A stretch of 64,000 nt of DNA from Xanthoparmelia taractica (taxonomy: Eukaryota; Ascomycota; Lecanoromycetes; Lecanorales; Parmeliaceae). The notes beneath the pieces are model-generated. The model saw only the letters and a list, made by a program, of their open reading frames with translations, did not search any database and was not told the origin of the DNA. The translations under genes were made by a program, and so were the position numbers. The number at the start of each line of letters is the position of its first letter. Within the stretch, counting starts at the first letter, position 1. The DNA lies in NCBI GenBank assembly GCA_033085395.1, contig JANQBS010000167.1, positions 1-64,000 of the forward strand, in the 5' to 3' direction. This document shows, in pieces, positions 54,879 through 64,000 of the stretch.

Positions 54879-57800
54879 AATAATGGTAGAAGAATTATGC
54901 AGGTACACGATAAAGAAGGCGTATTCGCCGATTATGCCCAGCACGAGGTAGACGGAGTGCCCGCGGCTGAGAAATCAAGAGACAGCCGGGCTTAGCGCAG
55001 GATGCTGGGTGGAGTCAAAACGCTTTAATTAGGGAATACGTAGGGATGTCGTTAAAAAGTATGGTGATGGAGTCGAAGGAGTGAGCACTACGGCGGTAGT
55101 GATTATAGTGTTGACAAGGCTGTGTAAAAATATCTTCTCGCACCCGTGTCGCAGAAATCGCGTGGGGTAGACTGCTATGTGGGACCTGAGTGGTCCCAAG
55201 TCGCTTTTTTATGGACGAAGTTATCGATGCCTGGTGTACTCCTACTCGTCATCTTATCCCCTCGAAGTTGACCGTGGACTGCCAAACGTAGTCTAGCGTC
55301 ATTCTACGAATCCTACGGGTTTGATGGTTGAGATGACTTCTGTTTATCCATCACTATTCTTTGCATCGCGCAGCGATCACCACAGAAGAATCTGGAGTTC
55401 TGGGGTAGAAGGAATGGTGGGGCCAACAGTGCATAATGCAGGAATTTCTTTCCAATCTCACAATTGCATATACACCTAGTACCAAATTACTCACGGGGTC
55501 GCATCTTGAGAGTGTGAAGCGTTTGCGTAAGCGAAAGAAATCTATAACCGCAGCGCCGAGTTCTAATGTACAGTGATCGCCACTTCCATGGTGCCAGACC
55601 GCGGCTTGCCCCCCCACTCCCGCTGCAGCGTAGACGACGCCATGGAATTCTCAAGCGATGCCAATCTTAAGCCGGTCCACCGAACAAAAAAAGAAACGCT
55701 GTGCTGAATATGGTACAATTTTCCCCTCCGAATGCAATGACCGTGAAGTCGAATGATCTATGTGTGGTATCTCCCTAATTCCATGCTCTTTCTATGCGAA
55801 CTCCGAGAAATGACTTTTTGGACTGCGATTGTACCGATGATGCAAGGGAATTCGTGTGTGTGGTAAGGGTGCCCGAAATCGCTCAATCGCTGGTATCGCT
55901 GGGACGATTGGTGGTGGTACAATGCTCGAGTAAGGGCGAATTGTGTAGTTGTTGATAGTGGTACAGTTTATGGTGGGAAATGCGAACGCCGGGAAACCAG
56001 ACTGAAAACGAGGGAACGAGCGGTAGTGGCTGTGGATCGAATAAAAAAACACGGATGAATGATTACGAATGGTGCGGATGAATGTTGAGCCTGTGCGGTA
56101 CGAACGTTAGCAGGGTTCGCGCAGAGCTAGGCAGTAAGGGTGACTGTGTCCTGAAAAGTACGTACCTCGCCGAGGACTCATTCCTTCCATCTCCAAGGTC
56201 CAATGAGGTACACTGCCAGGCTGCCTTTAAAATGAGGCAGGTGGCGGAGATTGTCTGTCGAGCGGCCGAGTGTGACAGCAGTGTAGCCTCGAGACCTTGG
56301 AGGGCCATGCGTTGACTTATCGAGGCTTTGGTGGCGGCTTTGGCTTTGGCACGCCTGTGGTATCGTATGCGCCTCGTCCCATATTCATTGGTGCGTCGAT
56401 TGGTCTAAAGATCATGAAAGCGTTGTGGGTATCAGGTATCTTTTGCGGTATTAGCGTTAGCTGTGGTGGTTTGTTCAACTGTGGTGGTTGTTGTGTTTAG
56501 CTGTGGTGTGGTGGTTTGTCTGAAGAAACAAAACAAGCCATGGGGGAAGGGGATGGGGTCTATATAGCAAATTCGAAGGTAGACGTAGACGGCGCTGGTT
56601 GCTGCTGACCTGACTCACAAATAGACTGGGCTGTGTCCTGTTCCTGCAACTGCTCGTAATGCGAGCTGAGTCGAGGATGTTTACAATCTATTACGATGTA
56701 ACTGTGCATGCAGGTAAGACCCGTCTCCGATTCCGACAGATGCCTTTTTTTTTCTTTGTAACGCTGAGGATTGTGGTGGTGTAATGTCCGTTGTTTAGAT
56801 TGAAATGAAAAGAAGGTAGAGAGTGTCCTCTGGAAATATAAGCCAGCTTGAGTAATCCTACGGGTTTGTCACAAAGGTGAGACGGGGCTTGGTGTCGTGT
56901 GAGTGAGGTCCAGGTGGTTGTATATCAATTGCCAGCAATAGAGACACCTATGCAAGGTGAACGAGAGGGAGGAGTGGGAAAAAAGTGATAGGAAGAGGTT
57001 TGTGGTGGTGGTGCGGATGTGTAATTTGTGTATGCCGGCGCCCCTTGAAAGAAAACCGAGACCTTTTCTTTTCTTTTTTTTTCTTTTTTGATGCCCAAAG
57101 TGATGAATATGGACAGCGACCAGTTACCTCTTTGAGACAGGAATGAGAGTAAGAGGCAACTTTGACGTCCGGGTCGATCTGTGGTCGTTCTTTGGTTGTA
57201 CGATGGACAAGTACCAATTGGAAGAAGAAGCTGCAAGATGACGCAGAGATTGGATTGGCTGGTTTACTTCTACTTTGACTTAAGTTTCTTGACTTTAAAA
57301 TCGAATTAGCGACTTTTGACTCCTACTTTTACTGTATGTAACAAGTAGCAAATTTCTTTTTCTTTTTCTTTTTTTTTACAGGGGGGTCTGCGGCCGTTTC
57401 AAGATGGCTACGGCACCCAAAACCATCTTGAACTAGCAACGGCTTCCAGGGCCCAGCAACTGACTTTGTCCTATTTTTCGGTTTACGAGCTATGGCTGAT
57501 GCCTAGAAAAAATACATTATTACCTTAGGTATATTACCTATTATTATTCTTTCTCAGCTTTGGGCGCAGAACCCTTTTTTCGATTTTCCATCCCTCGGGT
57601 CGCCAAAGATCCCTGTCATTAGGGCTCGTTCCTGCATCAGTGGGAAACCTTGGTAAGCCACTAATACATCAGAATAAAGGGCGGAAGTTCTTCCCGGTAC
57701 AGTTAGGTTGATTGCCCAAAAGCCTATCTGTCACCCTTTCCAAACTGAACTGGCCGAAATAATGAGGTATCAAACTAGGCTAGCTCAATACGTATCAAGT

Positions 57801-58144
57801 GTGTCACTTATTTAGCACTTACCTTTTAGTACCTTAGGTATCACTCATTCTCGCCTTTTTACTGCCTGAATAATAATGCTGACACGACACGTGCGAATAT
57901 TGTCAGATTCAAGGGAGAATAAAAAATAAAATAAAAAAGAGTCACAATGATTATCGCCTGATCATGAGTAGGCACCAATTCTTAATGACACACCATCTCC
58001 GTGCAGTAAAAGAAGCGAAGAGCCTCAGTTAGGCCTAGGTTCTGGGCGCCATGTGTCTTGAGACCAAAATAACAATTCCCGCATAAAGTACCTACTTCTA
58101 ATCCAAAAGTGAGCCGACGCAGGCGTCATCAGAATTAAGTAAAG

Positions 58145-58198
58145 TATTATCGTTATCATTATCATTGTCATTGTCATTATCATTATTATTATCATTAC
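58145..58198 (+). repeat. Microsatellite, ATTATC/ATTGTC units
   Basis: Tandem six-base units alternating ATTATC and ATTGTC with some trinucleotide slippage (ATTATTATT). It is ordinary simple sequence. Confidence 0.75.
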
Positions 58199-60294
58199 GA
58201 GTGACAAGTGACAAGTGTGACACATGCTTTTTCCACCACTCTCTCTCTTTTGTCCTTTTTTCTTTTCTTTCTTCCTTATTTTTAAGTCTCTCGGGTTGAT
58301 AATTTTTATTATTAATTCCATATTATTATTTACCGAAGGGGTGTGTACGCGAACGCGGCTCGTATGGAATCAAAATCATTGACGCTCTCGGCTTCTCACC
58401 CTAGATTGCACTCATGGTAAACCCCGTATCCTCATCCTCAATCGTGTGCCATCCTGTGCGGTATACTCCGTACCGTCCTGTTGGGTCAATCGATCATGTA
58501 CCTAGAAGGCCGCTAGAACGAGGATGCGTCTCCGGGAACGGCTTCGTTGCATGTGCCATGTGGTGGAACCGCTTGTCTCCAAATAGTCAAAGCCACAGGC
58601 TATGCTTACTCCGGAGTACCTTATTATTACTGTGCCCGTGGGCTGATGCCATGTCCGTCTTCACACCTTCTTTTGCATCCTCTGCTTTGCTACACCCTCT
58701 TCGCCATGACCCCCCCCGTTGCTGGATACGCCTGCAAGAGGCTCATTGTTGCGGCTAAAAGAATGCGCAACGCAAGCGTTCACTAATCCGCTCTACGCTT
58801 CCTCTTTCACTCTAACCTCTGCTTTGCGCATCCAAGCCATGGACGAACACGGCCGGATAAAGAAATTAGATGAAAGGGTGATCCCTGGTCGATCGCTGCC
58901 TCCATGTGGCTTTCCGAAAGTACCGGGACGGATGGCTTTACCACAAAAGTGAAAGCAGAACTGCTGTCTTGGCATCAGAGTTCCCCGAAGCGCCGGTCTT
59001 TTGGATACATCAGATCTCAATTTTACCGCTGTCTCAGCCTTGCCACCTCAATTTTCAAAAAGGATTTTGCTGTCGCACTCCTTTGAAGTCGTAGATGAGC
59101 CGCCATCACAATCAGCAATTTCAATTCGGAAATGGTCGGCACATGAAACAGGGCGTTACAAGCTGTGCAAGGCTCAACCATCATAGACCCTGCAGGGATA
59201 GTACATCCATACTGTGCCATCTGTGCGCAACTCGTATGTCTCTTACTGCGCAGGGTCGGCTGCTGCGACGTCGCGGCGTAGCATGTGCCTGAACCCTGGC
59301 TGCCTTATCTCTCCTAATCAAGCATTGCCGAAGGTTCCCCTGGCCCCCAAACGTCAAAAACACATGGCACGGCTGCCACGTGTGCATACTGCATAAGCAA
59401 ATAAGCAGTAGAAAGATCTACAGAACCTCAGATCTTAAAAAAACACCCCCTCCGCCATCACCCACATCTGGATCCTTCGGCTGACTGATTGAAGCCTTGC
59501 TGACTGATTTGTGAACAGCCTTGAGCAAGGCTGCAGTCTTGCTATCAATTCGCGTCCGATTGTAAGCGTTTTGCTATAAGGATTAGTCATTAATCCCAAT
59601 TCGTCACCAGCGTCTTTCAACCAAACAACGGTTGTACAGCCTTGTTGAAGATTGCCAAATGTCAGTGGCCCAAACCAAGGCTCGAAGATAAAGCGTCTGA
59701 CCTTAAGCTCTTTAATTTCCCGTTTTTGGGGCTCTTGAATGCTTTTGTTGCGATGGGAAGAAGCCTTTGGCGATCATATCTAGTAATGGTCTCTCGCTTC
59801 GTAGGGATGGTAGAGTCGGAATGCCTGCTTATCCACAGACGGTATACTTATTTGCGCATGATGCTGATAAAGATGCTGCAGAGAGGTCTAAGCTATGAAT
59901 ATGTATCTTCTTAGTATATCTCGGCGGTGGCCATGAGTCTGTCTATGATATCTAAGCTGTGACGGTGAGTTATTCTTTTAGTAAGTGGGTGATGAAACTT
60001 GAGAGACGAAGTTAGTCCCCTTGATTTGTAAAGGCCAAGGAGAGTAGTGATGGTCGTCATGTATTTCTTCATGCTTAGCAAAACAGAATGAAAATGTCTG
60101 TCTCTTCCCTTGACATGATGGGGTTGATTAAATTGCATCGCTCGGATCTTTCCTTGGAGCCTTTGCATTTCTCTATGAAGAAATTGGGTTTCAAGGGTTG
60201 GGTGTGGGATAATGGATTTTAACCTTTCGGGGGGGCACGGAGATAAATCTGGGCATCAAAAAAAAAGCTTCCTGGGTGCAATCCGGACGCCTCG

Positions 60295-60296
<2 letters not shown>

Positions 60297-60325
<29 letters not shown>
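60297..60325 (+). repeat. Tetranucleotide microsatellite (CAAT)n
   Basis: Seven or so consecutive ATCA/CAAT units stand about 150 bp upstream of the NDUFAF5 start codon, inside its likely promoter. Confidence 0.8.
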
Positions 60326-60470
60326 TTTCAATTCACCGTTTACCATTTTCACGATTGATTTAGAATCTACGAAGTACAATAAATAAATGATGAAGGTTCA
60401 TGGTCTAAGGTCCAAGGTTTTCGGCTTCCCTGGCCCGTACAAGTAAACCACCATACTATACAGCTACAAC

Positions 60471-61584
60471 ATGAAAATAGCATCTCTGAGGAGAATTATC
60501 CCCAGATCGGCAATCCATCGGCGGCAACTCCTTCCCAGCCGGCATTATGCAATGCAAGCACCGGAAGCACCGATGCTACAAGTCTTCAATGATCACACCA
60601 AGCAGCTGCAACGAGAAAGAGCGGCAGCGGATGTTGAAGCCAGCCGGAAAGTCGACTATCTCCGAGATGAAGTGGCTTCCAGACTCTGTGAGCGGTTACT
60701 CGTAAGGTCCTCACCAAAAACCCAACCTTCCACGACGCCTACCACTTACAGCCTATCGTTAGGACATCAACCGCCATTTTCCTAGCGTCCTGGATCTGGG
60801 CGCCAATGCCTGCAACATAGGCCGTGCTCTTACTGTACCTGTCCCGGAGTCTCCACCTCTTTCCACCAGGCTCTCACATCTCACGTCCGCCGACTCCTCA
60901 CCGACATTGCTCCACCGGGACGCTTCCCTTCCATTCAACTCGCTTCTTCCATCTCACACACGCACCACACTCGGCTCACCTGATCAGCCTCTCCCCTTCG
61001 AGCCTGACTCATTCAATGCCATCCTATCCTCCCTCTCCCTGCATTGGGTTAATGATCTTCCCGGCATGCTCTCCCAGATCAACCGCATCTTGAAACCAGA
61101 CTCCCCCTTCTTGGCAGCCATGCTAGGCGGCGATTCCCTCTTCGAACTCCGCACATCCCTCCAGCTTGCCGACCTTGCCCTTCGCGGCGGTGTCTCCACT
61201 CACGTCTCTCCCCTCGCCGACGTCCGTGACATCGGTGGTTTGCTTACAAAGGCTGGGTTCAAAATGCTGACGGTAGATGTCGATGATATCATCGTCGACT
61301 ACCCGAACATATTTGCGTTGATGACGGATCTACAAGCGATGGGAGAAAGCAATGCAGCGCTGACCAGGGAGCCGGGAGGACTGCGGAGAGACGTCATGGC
61401 CGCGGCGGAGGCGATATACAGGGAGCTGCACGCGGAGGGAGGAGAGACCGTACCGGCTACTTTTAGGATTATTTACATGATCGGCTGGACCAAAGGGGAG
61501 AACCAGCCAAAACCGCTGGAGAGGGGAACGGGCCAACTTAATATTAAGGATATTTTAGAGGCGTCTGGAGGCACGAAATTGTAG
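60471..61584 (+). CDS. Complex I assembly factor NDUFAF5, methyltransferase fold
   Basis: Mitochondrial class I SAM-fold protein needed for respiratory complex I assembly; the human homolog hydroxylates an arginine of NDUFS7. Two exons (60471-60701 and 60763-61584; 61 bp intron) give 350 residues. The N-terminus (MKIASLRRIIPRSAIHRRQ) is a basic, amphipathic mitochondrial presequence. MLQVFNDHTKQLQRERAA and YLRDEVASRLCERLL precede the SAM loop VLDLGANACNIGRAL, where the usual GxGxG is replaced, as I recall for fungal members. ILSSLSLHWVNDLPGML and PDSPFLAAMLGGDSLFELR are strongly conserved family segments. The join after CERLL to DINRHFPSVLD is unambiguous. It converges with ARPC5, with a 169 bp gap. 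Confidence 0.9.
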
Positions 61585-61753
61585 TGATAGGCCTAAGCAA
61601 GAATAGCTATACTATACACTCATGAGCTTATACATTGTTACCGCCAGGGCCGCGATAGCGCCAGTACTTTAATTCCTCACAGGCGCCGGCAGCTTCAGGC
61701 GGGTTGAGAGTCCCCGCAAAGTGGGCCTGAGGCTTTGAATGTTTCTATTGTTC

Positions 61754-62502
61754 TCATACAGTTCTCCGATCCGTCATAACCCGTACAATTGACCCTGGTC
61801 CCGCGATCTCCACTAGCTTTTCGTGCCAGCTGAGCAGCACGCTCATCGCTTGTCCACCTCCTTCTCCTCCTCCTCTTGACTGTATTTGTGAGAACCCGCC
61901 GGTCGCTTGGGGTGTTATAGATGACCGCCCAGAGCCAGGTTGAGAGGTATGCGACATTCCCTTGTACCTTGGGGATGCAGTTAGATGTCAGCGGAAGGAA
62001 GCTGCAAAAAGGTCGAGACATCGGAGAAGAGACGGCATACAAGTACTTCATAAGAACATCCAGAGCTTCAGGGCCCCCTTCTGAACCGTATATTCTGCTA
62101 AGCATAGGCGACATCTCGGATTGTTTAATCGATTGCAGCGTTTCCACTACCGTCGCTAGATGTATATCCTGTTCTCATGATGAGCGATCTATTCCAACTC
62201 CGTTTGTACTCTTCCATATGGTAAAGACTCGTTCTCCGCTACACCTGGTTGCCTCAAATGGTGGGGCGACTGCTTACCTTCGCCTGCGCGTCCCCTCCAT
62301 ATGGCGCATTCTCGAGAGCTCCCCTTAACGCACCCTCCGAGTCTCCCCCTCTTAATAACTGCTTTATTTGACTGGATAGCGTTTGCACTTCTGATGCTGA
62401 GACTGAGGGGATGGAGGGGAGGAGCGAGGACATGTCGAAGTTAGCTGGAGATTCGGCATCGAGCAGGTCGACGTTTATGGTGCGCCAATTCATTGTTGCC
62501 AT
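61754..62502 (-). CDS. arc15: Arp2/3 complex subunit ARPC5 (p16)
   Basis: Smallest subunit of the Arp2/3 complex, which nucleates branched actin filaments at endocytic patches. Three exons (62278-62502, 62041-62168, 61754-61967; introns 109 and 73 bp) give 188 residues. The N-terminus MATMNWRTINVDLLDAESP, the central LLRGGDSEGALRGALENAPYG, then SEGGPEALDVLMKYLYKGM and the C-terminal LLSWHEKLVEIAGPGSIVRV are all ARPC5 signatures. A Gly/Gln-rich fungal insertion precedes the last helix. Both splice joins recover family sequence (AKDIHLATVVE and LMKYLYKGM). It is transcribed away from the dynactin gene with only 186 bp between the start codons. Confidence 0.92.
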
Positions 62503-62688
62503 GATTGCTGGTGGGCAGGGGTGGGGGGCTCCTTAAAGTGATCTTGAGCTACGGCTGCCGGGCTGTGGGCTTTGAAGAGAGCCAAGAGCAAATGCGGTGA
62601 CAGCGGAAAAATTCCGCACGAGTTCAACCCATTTCGCGATGTTTACTCTCCGTTGTCCCAGGTAGTGTCCATACCTGCCATTCTTGTA
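62503..62688. promoter_or_regulatory. Short divergent promoter, ARPC5 and DCTN4
   Basis: 186 bp separate the start codons of two outward-facing cytoskeleton genes, so the promoter region is shared. No TATA box is visible. A GGAGAACGGAG-like element and a CCATTTCGCG word occur, but I assign no factor. A longer open frame through this region in the DCTN4 frame lacks conservation and reflects read-through upstream of the true ATG. Confidence 0.55.
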
Positions 62689-64000
62689 ATGATGAACTTT
62701 CCATACACGTACATCAGCTGCCCCTGTAACGATGTCTCTACGCCCATCAATACAGGTACAAAGGTTCAAGATGACGAAGAGGAGCAAGAAAGGACGTTCG
62801 ACCCCAGGTCGCGGCGAGCGAACTTCTCCCTCTACCCGCTTGAGCATCTTCTATACTGTGAAGACTGCCAGCAGATACGATGTCCACGATGTACTGCGGA
62901 GGAAATAGTGTGTTGGTATTGCCCTAGCTGCCTTTTCGAGATGCCGTTAAGCGTATTAAAGAGCGAAGGACCTAGGTAGGTAAGCCACATTCATTCCCAT
63001 CTATACTGTCATTCCCATCTATACTGCCAAATTAGTTATCTGACTTAATTGAAGATGTTCAAGAAACTGCTTTGACTGTCCCATCTGCACATCTCCATTG
63101 GCTACAAGCGTCCTGAATCCAGATCCAGAGAAAAGAGCGGTCAACAGACCTTGGATCCTGAGCTGCGGATACTGCAATTGGTCGAGCCTCGACATTGGCT
63201 GGCAGTTTGAGACTAACAAGAACATGCACCAGCAGGTTGCTAAGCTCAAGGCTGGAGAACTGCCGAGATCTACAAGCACAACGCCGGCGGACTTCGCCAA
63301 GCCTATAGGATCCGAACCTCCCTCTGATACAGAGCCCACGCCCGTGTCCACGCTGAATAATGATTCTGGTGCAGCTTTTAGTTCAATTAGGTCTTTCTAC
63401 TCCTCCCAATTGTCAGCTTCAAATCCTGCGGACCCACTTCTCACACCCTCCGGAGGGTTCAATTATAGCTCACCCAGCAGTCTTGCGCGTATCATGAGCC
63501 TCTATACTGGCCGCTCTTTTGGGAAGAAGGATACGGGAAAGTCAAGGCTTATGCGAGAAAGTGCCGACGCTTCAGAGGGGCTGAAGATTACGGACCCGGC
63601 GTGTGATGACGAGGCAATACGAAAGCTTCGTACCGAAGGCTGGACAGGAACTGCAAGCGTGACTCAACAAGCTGAGCAGCGCCAGGCAGTCATGTTCACT
63701 GACGATCTCCGTCCCATGGGACCCCTGCTGCGGACAAAACGCAGCAAACGGTGTCGAGCCTGCCGGCACTTACTCGTTAGGCCGGAACAGAAGGTCCAGA
63801 GTACACGCTTCCGGATCAGGCTGGTAGCGTTGAATTACATTCCGACCATATCACTCAAGCCGTTACAGCCGTCATCTTCTACCGAGCTACCACTAATTGA
63901 TTTCAAAGCCTTACCGCCACTGCGACCAAGCCAGTTCCTGCTTACTCTCAAAAACCCTCTCTTTGACGCTGTCAGAGTCACCCTCGCAACACCCGTACAG
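62689..64000 (+). CDS. Dynactin subunit p62 (DCTN4), truncated by window end
   Basis: Pointed-end subunit of dynactin, the activator of cytoplasmic dynein. Two exons are visible (62689-62975 and 63055 to the window end; 79 bp intron), giving the first 411 residues. The start is the ATG at 62689 or the adjacent one at 62692, matching the family opening FPYTYISCPC. Paired cysteines form the zinc-binding part: CPC, CEDCQQIRCPRC, CWYCPSC, then after the join CSRNCFDCPIC, CGYCNW and, near residue 355, CRACRHLLVRPEQK. GWQFETNKNMHQQVAKL is also conserved in DCTN4. A Ser-rich loop separates the N-terminal zinc region from the later beta-rich part, which begins near RLVALNYIPTIS. The frame is still open at 64000. 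Confidence 0.92.
62991..63027 (+). repeat. Tandem duplication of 18 bp in DCTN4 intron
   Basis: TCATTCCCATCTATACTG occurs twice in a row inside the only visible DCTN4 intron. It is a recent, harmless-looking duplication, which makes the intron slightly longer than its neighbours. Confidence 0.8.

Larger units (their letters stand above)
54879..60470. other. Gene-poor 5.6 kb region
   Basis: The longest stretch without a supported gene. Many short frames occur, none with a domain. Simple repeats: a T/C run near 57060-57090 and 57355-57378, an (A/G)TTATC microsatellite at 58145-58198, and CAAT repeats at 60297-60325. Segments 57240-57990 contain several ACCTTAGGTAT-like palindromic words. On the minus strand at 56328-56420 a 32-codon frame ends MNMGRGAYDTTGVPKPKPPP, possibly an upstream ORF in a long leader. 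The left few hundred bases should hold the Rab5 promoter and the right end the NDUFAF5 promoter. Confidence 0.5.

Overview
The window is chromosomal DNA from a filamentous ascomycete (Pezizomycotina). The evidence is many short spliceosomal introns (mostly 43-110 bp, GT...AG, with CTAAC/CTGAC-like branch sites), large disordered fungal proteins, Pezizomycotina-type families, and AT-rich islands that look mutated by RIP. The class cannot be fixed from sequence alone. Exon models below were built by eye from frame continuity, splice sites and family conservation.

Left housekeeping block (1-19 kb): after an AT-rich end and a weak small gene come the Golgi syntaxin Sed5 (minus), a divergent giant disordered protein of about 2,500 residues in three exons, the vacuolar SNARE Vam7 (minus), the microtubule plus-end protein EB1/Bim1 (minus, six exons), and an F-box/WD40 ubiquitin-ligase adaptor.

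Accessory middle (19-45 kb): a secreted Thr/Asn/Gly-repeat protein of about 1,400 residues, an ankyrin protein, an APH-fold kinase-like protein, a rhodopsin-like 7-TM gene with two frame breaks, a fragment of a FAD-linked oxidase, a protein with a degenerate gluconokinase-like P-loop, a decayed coiled-coil family member, and a head-to-head pair: a previously hidden three-exon basic protein (39748-40446) and an FHA-domain protein kinase (40641-42277). A DUF7704-like membrane protein ends this stretch. Between these lie relic repeats: a pogo/Fot1-like terminal repeat, a roughly 100 bp dispersed repeat in two copies, and short CAGCCCTA-type motifs.

Right housekeeping block (45-64 kb): a Gfo/Idh/MocA oxidoreductase, the vacuolar Ca2+-ATPase Pmc1, a Rab5 GTPase, a gene-poor stretch of 5.6 kb, the complex I assembly methyltransferase NDUFAF5, the Arp2/3 subunit ARPC5 and, divergent from it, the dynactin subunit p62 (DCTN4), which runs off the window.

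Sed5, Vam7, Rab5, EB1, dynactin p62 and ARPC5 all serve membrane traffic or the cytoskeleton, but they sit in separate transcription units, so this is shared theme and not an operon. No tRNA, rRNA or CRISPR array was seen.
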